Positions 7,591-14,558 of a stretch of 20,944 nucleotides of DNA are shown one piece after another. The stretch is from the NCBI GenBank assembly GCA_033761915.1, contig JANRMC010000289.1, positions 1-20,944 of the forward strand, in the 5' to 3' direction. The DNA is from JACMLD01 sp033761915. GTDB lineage: Bacteria > Bacteroidota > Bacteroidia > Chitinophagales > Chitinophagaceae. Position 1 is the stretch's first letter. Each line of letters begins with the position of its first letter. Below the pieces are notes generated by a model that ran no database searches, was not told the origin of the DNA, and saw nothing but the letters and a program-made list of their open reading frames with translations. The position numbers were made by a program, and so were the translations under genes.

Positions 7591-7925
7591 ATAGTTGTTT
7601 TTAAAAATGCCTTTTCTTTAGGCACCAAATGCTGGCAACGCAATCATATATTAAAAAATATCATATTTAAAAAACAAAATCAATTATCAATAATTACATC
7701 AATTAAATATGATAGATGTCATAAATATAGATAAATTTTCAAAAAATAATTGTTAGTTATATTGTATATTTCATATATTATTTTTATTAATTTGTTATTT
7801 TTGCTATTTTTTGGCTTTAAGCCATAGATTAAAATCTCATTTGCAAGGCTTTTCGAATATTTTTGCGAAAGCTGGGTATTGTATTTATTAATAGGCCTGG
7901 TACCTGATAGAAAATCTGAAAGGAA
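7591..7925. other. AT-rich divergent regulatory spacer between nirB and the Crp/Fnr-type gene
   Basis: These 335 bp have no plausible gene and are very AT-rich. They hold a 5-6-5 palindrome at 7708-7723 (separate entry), further TCATA pentamers at 7644, 7661 and 7771, and a small hairpin TGCCT/AGGCA (7608-7624) just upstream of nirB. A TATTTTTG at 7796-7803 fits the Bacteroidota -7 consensus for the rightward gene, but I see no good -33 partner. I could not identify a convincing nirB promoter by motif. Confidence 0.6.
7708..7723. promoter_or_regulatory. Candidate Crp/Fnr-family operator TATGA-N6-TCATA
   Basis: TATGATAGATGTCATA is a perfect 5-bp inverted repeat with a 6-bp spacer, the exact geometry of Crp/Fnr-family operators (TGTGA-N6-TCACA, TTGAT-N4-ATCAA). 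It lies 118 bp upstream of the nirB start and 203 bp upstream of the start of the regulator itself. The recognition helix of that regulator keeps the Glu and Arg that in Crp contact the TGA part of the half-site. Assignment to this regulator is inference. Confidence 0.5.
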
Positions 7926-8615
7926 ATGAAAAAAGCAAAAAAAAGCTGCGATCTTAAAAGTTGTTCTTTTTGTAAGTTATGCTTAAAAGAGTGGTTGCCT
8001 GCTGTAGATGCCAACAGGCACACCTATATGGTTGAGAAGGGTGAAGTTTTGTTTGAAGAATCAAAAGAGGTGACGGGTGTTTACTTTGTATTTGAAGGGG
8101 CTGTAAAAGTGCATAAAAAATGGGGTGAAAAGGAATTGATTGTTCGGTTTGCCAAAAAGGGAGATATTGTTGGGCACCGCGGACTAGGTAACGACATCTT
8201 TTACCCGGTGTCTGCAACAGCTATCGAGCCCTCGATTGTTTGTTTTATTCCTATTGATTTCTTTCTTTCTTCTTTGCGGGTTAATCAGGAATACTTATAT
8301 CAACTGATGTTATTTTTTGCTGAAGAATTAAAAGTGTCTGAACGAAAAATGCGCAATCTGGCCCATATGCCCGTTAAAGGAAGGGTGGCGTTGGCCTTAC
8401 TGACACTACATGAAAAGTTTGGTACTAAAGAAAACGGTTACATTGATCTTACACTCAGCAGGCAAGATCTTGCATCTTACACTGGCGCTACCTATGAAAC
8501 TGTTTTCCGTGTATTGAATGATTTAGCGCAAGAACAATTAATTGTCGTGAGCGGTAAACAGTTTAAGGTACTGAATAAGCAAAAGCTAACATTAGTTTCA
8601 AGCCTGCCTGAATAG
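7926..8615 (+). CDS. Crp/Fnr-family transcriptional regulator with N-terminal cysteine cluster
   Basis: A 229-residue activator/repressor. The cyclic-nucleotide-binding-like beta-roll spans about residues 25-115 (for example VEKGEVLFEESKEVTGVYFVFEGAVKV, then FAKKGDIVGHRG). A dimerisation helix follows at about 117-145 and the winged helix-turn-helix at about 150-225. The recognition helix ATYETVFRVLNDL has E191 and R195 at the places of Crp E181 and R185; Crp R180 is Tyr. The N-terminus carries C8, C13, C16 and C19, and there is one more Cys at C106: in Fnr, three or so N-terminal Cys plus one internal Cys hold an oxygen-sensing [4Fe-4S] cluster. Spacing differs from E. coli Fnr, so cluster binding is inference. 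Position between nirB and a second siroheme reductase suggests control of nitrite reduction, perhaps by oxygen or NO. Confidence 0.9.
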   Translation: MKKAKKSCDLKSCSFCKLCLKEWLPAVDANRHTYMVEKGEVLFEESKEVTGVYFVFEGAVKVHKKWGEKELIVRFAKKGDIVGHRGLGNDIFYPVSATAIEPSIVCFIPIDFFLSSLRVNQEYLYQLMLFFAEELKVSERKMRNLAHMPVKGRVALALLTLHEKFGTKENGYIDLTLSRQDLASYTGATYETVFRVLNDLAQEQLIVVSGKQFKVLNKQKLTLVSSLPE

Positions 8616-8717
8616 TCTAATAACTTCTTTCGCAATCTTTAACGAATTGCACAGGTAATAAATAAAGATATTTTTTGACGAATAGCTTTACGTGATTTAC
8701 TTTTACAATCCATTAGT

Positions 8718-8732
8718 CTACTAAATAAGTAG
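8718..8732. promoter_or_regulatory. Inverted repeat CTACT-N5-AGTAG upstream of the siroheme reductase
   Basis: CTACT (8718-8722) and AGTAG (8728-8732) form a perfect 5-bp inverted repeat with a 5-bp spacer, ending 23 bp before the start codon. It is in the 140-bp spacer after the regulator gene. It might be an operator or a weak RNA hairpin near the ribosome-binding region. No close copy was seen upstream of the other nitrate genes. Confidence 0.3.
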
Positions 8733-8755
8733 GAATATTTATTAAATAAATCAAC

Positions 8756-10873
8756 ATGTTAAGCTTTAGAACCGAATTAGAAAATCCTGTTGTGGAGAAA
8801 GATATTATAGAACTGGAGCGAAAGATTCAGCTTTTTAAAGAAGGTAAAATTGCTGAAGAAAAATTCAGAAGCCTGCGATTAGCCAGAGGCGTATATGGTC
8901 AAAGACAGCAAGGGGTACAGATGGTGCGTATAAAACTTCCTTATGGTAAAATGAGTTTTGCGCAATGGCATCGTATTGCTGCCGTGTCTGATGAATTCAG
9001 CAATGGCAACTTACATTTAACCACCCGTCAGGATATACAAGTACATTTTGTAAGCCTCGACAGAACGCCGCAGCTGTGGGCGGAACTGGAGAAAGATAGT
9101 GTAACAATCCGCGAAGCTTGTGGCAATACAGTAAGAAATATTACTGCATCTGATACCGCTGGTATTGATGTTGAAGAACCCTTTGATATCACACCCTACG
9201 CACACGCTATGTTTGAGTATTTTTTGCGTAAGCCTTTGTGTCAGGAAATGGGACGTAAGTTTAAAATTGCGTTTAGCAGCAGCGAAAAAGATACCGCACT
9301 TACTTTTATGCACGATTTGGGAGCCATCCCAAGAATACGGGTGGTAGATGGTAAAGAGGTAAGGGGTTTTAAAGTATTAATTGCAGGTGGTTTGGGGGCA
9401 CAACCACACCTGGCAGTGACCACGCATGAATTTTTAGAAGCAGATTTGTTAATTCCGTATTTAGAAGCTGTACTACGTGTGTTTGATCGTCACGGTGAGA
9501 GAAATAGCCGCCATAAAGCAAGAATAAAATTTCTTGTACAAAAAATAGGTATAGATGCTTTTAATGAATTAGTGATTGCAGAACAGAAAGCACTTACCCA
9601 CCAGACTTACGTAATTGATGCAGCTTCTTTTCCTGAAGCAGTACTGCCTTCTTATTCAGCCAGTGTTGCTACTTCTGCCGTACCTGCCAATCCTTATCAA
9701 TATGAGTTATGGCAAAGCACCAATGTTATAAAGCAAAAGCAGGATGGTTTTGTAGCGGTCTATGTTAGAGTAACAAATGGCAACATCAGTAGTGATACCA
9801 GCCGTATTTTAATAGAGCAATTGAAAGATGTGGTGGCAGATGATGTAAGAGTAACCGTAAATCAGGGTTTGCAGTTCCGTTTTGTTAAGCCACAGCATCT
9901 GCCCTACATATTTAATGTGCTAGATGCAGTAGGTTTGGCAAAACCCGGCTTTGGAAGTGTGGCAGATGTTACCAGTTGCCCAGGCACCGACACCTGTAAC
10001 CTTGGTATCAGTAACAGTACCGGCACTGCTATTGCGCTGTCCGAATTAATTGAAGAAGAGTTTCCCCAGTTTTTATACAATAAAGAACTTGCTATTAAAA
10101 TAAGCGGCTGTATGAACAGTTGTGGTCAGCATGGCATGGCTTCAATAGGTTTTCATGGAAGTTCTTTAAAAGCAAAAGGACAGGTGCTGCCTGCACTGCA
10201 AGTGCTTATCGGTGGTGGGGTTTTAGGCAGTGGCAATGGTAGAATTGCAGACAAAGTAATTAAAGTGCCCAGTAAAAGAGGTCCGGATGTTTTAAGAGCC
10301 GTATTAAACGATTTTATTAATAATGGGGCCGGCGATACCTTCCTCAATTATTCTCAGCAAAAAGGAGATCGTTATTATTATGAGTTATTAAAACCATTAG
10401 CCGATCTTGAAACACTGCAAGCAGAGGATTATATAGATTGGGGCCAACAGGAAAAATTTGCAACCGCCATTGGGGTGGGTGAGTGCGCCGGTGTAATGAT
10501 TGACCTGGTTGCTACTTTGATACTGGAAGCAGAAGAAAAAATTGAAAACAGTAAACTATGTCTGGATAATAACGCATGGGCAGATGCTATTTATCATGCC
10601 TATGCTGCGCAGGTACACAGCGCCAAAGCCCTCTTATTACAGCAAGGGGTGCAGTGTAATACCCAGCATGGAATTCTAAACGATTTTGATAAGCACTTTA
10701 CAGCTACAGGCTTGTATACTGCCTCAGATTCTTTTAAAGAAAATGTAATGCGTATGAATGATGCAACTCCAAACGCTGCATTTGCAAACCAATACCTGTT
10801 GCAGGCTACAGATTTTATTGCTTATGCCAAAACTTTCAGAGAACAGCAGGTGCTGGCAGAAAAAGAAGCATAA
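8756..10873 (+). CDS. Ferredoxin-type nitrite/sulfite reductase with C-terminal HEPN domain
   Basis: A 705-residue siroheme enzyme doing a six-electron reduction of nitrite to ammonium or sulfite to sulfide. It has the two-fold nitrite/sulfite reductase layout: a ferredoxin-like half domain near 50-110 (GVYGQRQQGVQMVRIKLPYG, then LHLTTRQDIQVHF), a first siroheme-type domain (about 120-290), and a second half domain (about 325-395). The second siroheme domain has ligands C408-x5-C414 (TSCPGTDTCNLG) and C452-x3-C456 (SGCMNSCGQHG). From about residue 580 to 700 the sequence turns helical and resembles HEPN (helices with WADAIYHAYAAQVHSAKALL, then a GILNDFDKHF segment); it lacks the Rx4-6H motif of HEPN ribonucleases. 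Neighbours favour nitrite, but without siroheme, ferredoxin or cys genes in view, sulfite cannot be excluded, so I give no symbol. It ends 17 bp before a strong terminator. Confidence 0.9.
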   Translation: MLSFRTELENPVVEKDIIELERKIQLFKEGKIAEEKFRSLRLARGVYGQRQQGVQMVRIKLPYGKMSFAQWHRIAAVSDEFSNGNLHLTTRQDIQVHFVSLDRTPQLWAELEKDSVTIREACGNTVRNITASDTAGIDVEEPFDITPYAHAMFEYFLRKPLCQEMGRKFKIAFSSSEKDTALTFMHDLGAIPRIRVVDGKEVRGFKVLIAGGLGAQPHLAVTTHEFLEADLLIPYLEAVLRVFDRHGERNSRHKARIKFLVQKIGIDAFNELVIAEQKALTHQTYVIDAASFPEAVLPSYSASVATSAVPANPYQYELWQSTNVIKQKQDGFVAVYVRVTNGNISSDTSRILIEQLKDVVADDVRVTVNQGLQFRFVKPQHLPYIFNVLDAVGLAKPGFGSVADVTSCPGTDTCNLGISNSTGTAIALSELIEEEFPQFLYNKELAIKISGCMNSCGQHGMASIGFHGSSLKAKGQVLPALQVLIGGGVLGSGNGRIADKVIKVPSKRGPDVLRAVLNDFINNGAGDTFLNYSQQKGDRYYYELLKPLADLETLQAEDYIDWGQQEKFATAIGVGECAGVMIDLVATLILEAEEKIENSKLCLDNNAWADAIYHAYAAQVHSAKALLLQQGVQCNTQHGILNDFDKHFTATGLYTASDSFKENVMRMNDATPNAAFANQYLLQATDFIAYAKTFREQQVLAEKEA

Positions 10874-10890
10874 GCCACCTTATATCAATA

Positions 10891-10920
10891 AAAATGCGCC
10901 TGTTGTCAGGCGCATTTTTA
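10891..10920. terminator. Strong bidirectional intrinsic terminator
   Basis: AAAAATGCGCCTG (10891-10903) and CAGGCGCATTTTT (10908-10920) form a perfect 13-bp stem with a TTGT loop. Each strand ends in a T-run, so it can stop rightward transcription from the siroheme reductase gene and leftward transcription from pabB. Confidence 0.92.
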
Positions 10921-10996
10921 TTTTGTAACCAGCTGCAGTAAGTATAGCAACATTCTTGCTACGCTCAGTTCATCTGCAGCGCAGCTGTCAGCAATT

Positions 10997-12289
10997 TTAT
11001 TGTAATAAAATTTTTTCAATAGCAGATGCTTTCAGTTTACACTCTTCGTATTCCTCTTCGGCTTTGCAATAATGTGTAATACCAGAGCCCACCTGGTAAG
11101 AAAGATATTGACTGCTTTTGTTATACACTATACTTCTTATAACCACATTAAAGTCAAAATCGCCGTTTGGAGTAATATAACCAACCGAACCGGAGTAAAT
11201 ACCCCTGCGTGTTTTTTCATACCTCTCAATTAACTCCATTACTCTTTTTTTAGGGGCACCGGTCATTGACCCCATTGGAAAACTGGCTTTAATAATGTCA
11301 ACAAAAGAAGTATGAGGTAATAATTGGCCTGTAATGGTAGAAATCATTTGGTGTACCTGCGGAAAACTGTAAAGCCCAAACAACTCATCAACAGTAACGC
11401 TGCCGTTTTTGCAAACTTTTGAAAGATCATTTCTTACAATATCAACCACCATTACATTTTCTGCCCGTTCTTTCTGGCTTTGTAATAAATATTGTTTACT
11501 CAGTTCATCAGCTGCTGCATTATTGGTATTGCGTTTGCCGGTGCCTTTAATGGGCTGAGATAAAATTTGTTCTCCCTGTTTTTTTAAATACCGCTCAGGG
11601 CTGGCGCAAAGCAGGTATTTCTCTGCCAGTTTATAAAAGGCCGCAAAAGGATTGGGCGAAGCAATACTTAATCTGTTAAAAATAGCAACCGGGTCAATAA
11701 TCGCTTTTTCTGCATAAAATTCCTGGCAAAAATTCAGTTCATAACAATCCCCTCTTGCAATATGTTGTTTCAGCGTATCTATTGTATGCAGGTATTCCTG
11801 CCTGCTAAACCTGCTTTCAATGGCGTTTAGTTTAGTGGTATGTATTGTATTTGTATGGGCCGTATTATTGATTGCTTCAAAAACAGCCGCTGCCTCAGCC
11901 GCATTGTTGCAGTAAATGCTGCACTGCTGTTGGTTTAAAAACAATACATATTGAGGTATAAAAAAAAATAAGTCGGGAAACTGGCAGTAATCCGGATTTT
12001 TACTATAAAGCTGTTCCAATTCATTCTTAAGATCATATGCCAGGTGGCCAAACAACCACCCGTTGTGTTGTTGCTGAAAAATTTTTAACTGCTGCAACGC
12101 ATTACCAGCCCGGGCCGTAATACTATTAATGGCACCAACACCAGCAACACACTCATAGCTGCTATGCTTAAAATCATAAGCATTGCTATCTAAAAAACAA
12201 CAAATGCCAAACTGGTTCGCCCAATTCAGCATTCGTTGTTTAAAAACTGTAAAATTACTTATTGCAAAAGATGCATGGTAGTGGTGCAC
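10997..12289 (-). CDS. pabB: Aminodeoxychorismate synthase component I (PabB)
   Basis: A 430-residue chorismate-binding enzyme that, with a PabA glutaminase, aminates chorismate to 4-amino-4-deoxychorismate in folate synthesis. The catalytic C-terminal domain starts at about residue 162 (FSRQEYLHTIDTLKQHIARG, then DCYELNFCQEF). It contains the PIKGTG motif at 246-251; the Lys (K248) separates PabB from anthranilate synthase, which has PIAGT. Further family motifs are VDIVRNDLSKVC, GSMTGAPKKRVMELIE and GIYSGSVGYITPNGDFDFNVVIRS, all intact. The N-terminal 160 residues are the weakly conserved regulatory half. The start chosen is GTG at 12289-12287; the next ATG (M20) would trim the N-terminus. 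It begins 21 bp after the acidic protein gene, and that gap has a 12-bp palindrome at 12296-12307. No pabA is in view. Confidence 0.9.
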   Translation of the reverse strand: MHHYHASFAISNFTVFKQRMLNWANQFGICCFLDSNAYDFKHSSYECVAGVGAINSITARAGNALQQLKIFQQQHNGWLFGHLAYDLKNELEQLYSKNPDYCQFPDLFFFIPQYVLFLNQQQCSIYCNNAAEAAAVFEAINNTAHTNTIHTTKLNAIESRFSRQEYLHTIDTLKQHIARGDCYELNFCQEFYAEKAIIDPVAIFNRLSIASPNPFAAFYKLAEKYLLCASPERYLKKQGEQILSQPIKGTGKRNTNNAAADELSKQYLLQSQKERAENVMVVDIVRNDLSKVCKNGSVTVDELFGLYSFPQVHQMISTITGQLLPHTSFVDIIKASFPMGSMTGAPKKRVMELIERYEKTRRGIYSGSVGYITPNGDFDFNVVIRSIVYNKSSQYLSYQVGSGITHYCKAEEEYEECKLKASAIEKILLQ

Positions 12290-12310
12290 GTGTATAGGTA
12301 TATACCTTGC

Positions 12311-12733
12311 TTAAAAATCGTCCTCTTCATCATCATCAAACCCGCCACGATCATTAAACATATCTTTAAACTCATCATCCAAACCTAAATCATCATCATC
12401 TTCTTTGCCTTTTTTGGCACCGCCACCGGTAGCTTTCTTGCCTTTTGATTTAGGAATATCAAATTCATCAAAATCCGGATCCCAATCTTCTTCTTCCTCA
12501 ACTTTTTCCCAATCATCTTCTACATCCACATCGTCATCGTCTTCCTCTTCATCATCTTTCTTTTTTGAAGCGCCTGCTTTTTTAGAAGCTTTCGGAGTTT
12601 CTTCCTCCTCGTCAAAATCGTCATCCTCCTCTTCTGTTTCTTTCTTAGATTTTGAAGAAGTCTTTACTGGTTTTTCATCTGCATCCTGCGGAGCAGCCTT
12701 TTTGGTTGGTTTGTCTTTACTTGACTTTGCCAT
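12311..12733 (-). CDS. Highly acidic low-complexity protein (Asp/Glu/Lys-rich), function unknown
   Basis: A 140-residue protein made of alternating blocks: Lys/Ser/Thr-rich (MAKSSKDKPTKKAAPQDADE, TSSKSKK, PKASKKAGASKKK, PKSKGKKATGGGAKKGK) and Asp/Glu-rich (EEEDDDFDEEEE, DDEEEDDDDVDVEDDWEKVE, and a final DDDEEDDF). The only aromatic residues are a few Phe and two Trp, within the central and C-terminal acidic blocks. It has no Cys or His, no signal peptide and no membrane segment, so it should be an intrinsically disordered polyampholyte in the cytoplasm. It lies between purA and pabB on the same strand, 21 bp before pabB and 175 bp after purA. Coding is supported by the consistent GA-rich third-position pattern and a clean start and stop. 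Possible roles such as a nucleic-acid mimic or chaperone-like acidic tail protein are guesses. Confidence 0.75.
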   Translation of the reverse strand: MAKSSKDKPTKKAAPQDADEKPVKTSSKSKKETEEEDDDFDEEEETPKASKKAGASKKKDDEEEDDDDVDVEDDWEKVEEEEDWDPDFDEFDIPKSKGKKATGGGAKKGKEDDDDLGLDDEFKDMFNDRGGFDDDEEDDF

Positions 12734-12791
12734 GGTCGGTGGACTTTTTTATTGCTGTAAAATTTCTATGAAGTTCTTAAATAGCCAAATT

Positions 12792-12828
12792 TTTTTTCAA
12801 AAAAATGCAAATAATTTTTTTGAAAAAA
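12792..12828. repeat. AT-rich perfect inverted repeat upstream of the acidic protein gene
   Basis: TTTTTTCAAAAAAAT (12792-12806) pairs perfectly with ATTTTTTTGAAAAAA (12814-12828) across a 7-bp spacer. It lies 59-95 bp upstream of the acidic protein start and 80 bp after purA. Both arms also contain A-tracts that would bend DNA. It could be a regulatory site, but in such AT-rich DNA chance is a serious alternative. Confidence 0.35.
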
Positions 12829-12908
12829 TTGTTGCTGCTTAATACGTAGGCCTGCACTGAATTTACGTATAAAATAAATGAAATTATTTATTAAAGTTTT
12901 AGGCACTA

Positions 12909-14174
12909 TCAGCCCACTGTAATTAATTGGTCTCTTCCGGGGCCATTAGAAATATGAGATATAGGGGCACCAATATATTGATTGATAAACGCTACATATG
13001 TTTTCATTGATTCCGGAACGGCTGCAAACTCTTTTATGGTTGAAGTTTGTGTATTCCAGCCTTTAAATTCTTTCAACACCGGCACAATTTTGTGGCGGGT
13101 CATCTGAAAAGGTATCTGCTGGCTCTCGGTTCCATCAATATTATAACCGGTGCAAACCTGCAGGCTTTCAAAATTATCCAACACATCAGCCTTGGTCATA
13201 ATTACTTTATTAACCCCATTAATCATACAGGCATATTGTAACGCCACCAGATCAATCCAGCCACAGCGGCGGGGGCGTCCGGTGGTGGCACCAAACTCAG
13301 TACCCAGTTTTCTCAATTCTTCACCGGTAGCATCTTCCAGTTCTGTAGGAAAAGGACCACCACCCACACGGGTGCAGTACGCTTTGGTAACACCCATAAT
13401 ATCTCTTATTTTTTGCGGTGCAATACCCAGGCCAGAACATATACCAGACGATGTGGTATTAGAAGAAGTAACAAAAGGGAACGTGCCAAAATCTACATCC
13501 AGCATACTGCCTTGCGCCCCTTCTGCCAGTACCTTTTTGCCCTGGCTTATTTTATCATTAATAAAATACTCTCCGTTTACCACATTTAGCGTACGCAAAA
13601 ATTCAATTGCCTCAAAAAATTCGGCTTCCCACTGGCTAATATCTTCATCAAAATTATAATTACCCAGTAATTGCAGGTGTTTCTGGCGCAATTGCTGGTA
13701 CCAGGTATCAAAATTTTTATCCAGCACATCACCCACACGCAGTGCGTTACGGCCGGTTTTATCCATATAAGCCGGGCCAATGCCTTTTAAGGTAGAGCCA
13801 ATCTTGTCATTACCCTTTGCTAATTCTGAAGCCTTATCAAGAGCCCTGTGTGTGGGCACAATAATATTCGTGCGGTGAGAGATAAAAAGATTTTTCTTAA
13901 CATCAGCACCAAACGCCGCCACCGCATCGCATTCTTTGCGCAGGGTTACGGGGTCTAATACCACACCATTGCCAATAAGGTTAATGGTGCCTGCATGAAA
14001 AACGCCCGATGGTATCTGGTGCAACACTATTTTTTTACCCTCTACATACAGTGTGTGCCCTGCATTTGGCCCCCCCTGAAAACGTGCAATTACATCGTAT
14101 TGCGGCGCAAAAAAATCTACAATTTTTCCTTTTCCCTCATCACCCCACTGCAGCCCTAAGATAGCGTCTACCAT
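12909..14174 (-). CDS. purA: Adenylosuccinate synthetase
   Basis: A 421-residue cytoplasmic enzyme that joins IMP and aspartate, using GTP, to make adenylosuccinate, the first step from IMP to AMP. The N-terminal P-loop motif GLQWGDEGKGKIVD is at residues 7-20, with catalytic Asp12. The GGPNAGHTLYVEGKK segment supplies the catalytic His. Also present are KGIGPAYMDKTGR, LAEGAQGSMLDVDFGTFPFVTSSNT, GGGPFPTEL and the C-terminal GPGRDQLI. Length is normal for the family (about 420-430). A good Bacteroidota-type promoter lies 40-73 bp upstream. The gene is divergent from the (p)ppGpp synthetase gene; purA enzymes are known targets of (p)ppGpp inhibition, an interesting but possibly accidental pairing. 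Confidence 0.97.
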   Translation of the reverse strand: MVDAILGLQWGDEGKGKIVDFFAPQYDVIARFQGGPNAGHTLYVEGKKIVLHQIPSGVFHAGTINLIGNGVVLDPVTLRKECDAVAAFGADVKKNLFISHRTNIIVPTHRALDKASELAKGNDKIGSTLKGIGPAYMDKTGRNALRVGDVLDKNFDTWYQQLRQKHLQLLGNYNFDEDISQWEAEFFEAIEFLRTLNVVNGEYFINDKISQGKKVLAEGAQGSMLDVDFGTFPFVTSSNTTSSGICSGLGIAPQKIRDIMGVTKAYCTRVGGGPFPTELEDATGEELRKLGTEFGATTGRPRRCGWIDLVALQYACMINGVNKVIMTKADVLDNFESLQVCTGYNIDGTESQQIPFQMTRHKIVPVLKEFKGWNTQTSTIKEFAAVPESMKTYVAFINQYIGAPISHISNGPGRDQLITVG

Positions 14175-14214
14175 AACAGTTGTTTGTTAAGCGTTATTTG
14201 TTTTACAACGCCGG

Positions 14215-14247
14215 CAAAAATAGAGCAATACATCCACTTATCTCAAA
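14215..14247 (-). promoter_or_regulatory. Candidate purA promoter (Bacteroidota -33/-7)
   Basis: On the minus strand, TTTG (14247-14244) is followed after 21 nt by TATTTTTG (14222-14215), a full match to TAnnTTTG. Transcription would start near 14205-14210, about 30-35 nt before the purA ATG. Known consensus for Bacteroidota is TTTG, about 19 nt, then TAnnTTTG. Confidence 0.65.
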
Positions 14248-14336
14248 GAGTTTTCAACAAAAACTATTTGTTTTTAACCCCATCTTTTAGTAAGTGTTTT
14301 TATAGGTTACCGGCATTGGTATTGCTGGCAGCAGTG

Positions 14337-14456
14337 GTTGCGTCGCACACTTGTACGGAAGTATGTGCATGGTCAGTAGTTGATTGTGCATAGTAAATAC
14401 CATTAACTATAAACCATGGGCCATTAACCCGCTATCGTACAAGTGTGCGACGCAAC
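14337..14456. repeat. 120-bp element with perfect 21-bp inverted ends (REPIN-like pair)
   Basis: Bases 14337-14357 and 14436-14456 are perfect reverse complements, each beginning or ending with the core GTTGCGTCGCACACT extended by TGTACG. The 78-bp interior has no ORF. The family core occurs singly at three other intergenic sites here. There is no clear target duplication at the borders (CAGTG on the left, AATGC on the right). The layout resembles paired REP sequences or a small non-autonomous element. Confidence 0.85.
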
Positions 14457-14558
14457 AATGCCGGGCTTTAAACCGCTGCTGGTTACATACATCTGTAACG
14501 CAATTTTTACGGCGGTTTAACTGTTATACACAAGGCTTTTATTGTAAATTCGTATTAT

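Larger units (their letters stand above)
14175..14558. other. Divergent spacer between purA and the (p)ppGpp synthetase gene
   Basis: These 384 bp hold no credible gene. From left to right: the candidate purA promoter on the minus strand (14215-14247), the 120-bp inverted-repeat element (14337-14456), and a short region before the rightward gene. There, TAAATTCG at 14545-14552 is one base off the -7 consensus, but it has no clear -33 partner and is very near the start codon. Confidence 0.6.

Noticed and set aside
10993..11012. AT-only inverted repeat AATTTTATT/AATAAAATT at the pabB stop
   Set aside because: It is AT-rich with a 2-nt loop, lacks a useful T-run on the minus strand, and the strong hairpin at 10891-10920 already accounts for termination.
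12405..12842. Plus-strand 145-codon Ser-rich open frame
   Set aside because: It is the antisense shadow of the Asp/Glu/Lys-rich protein gene: GAN codons on the minus strand give TCN/TTC on the plus strand. It has no promoter or homologue-like features.
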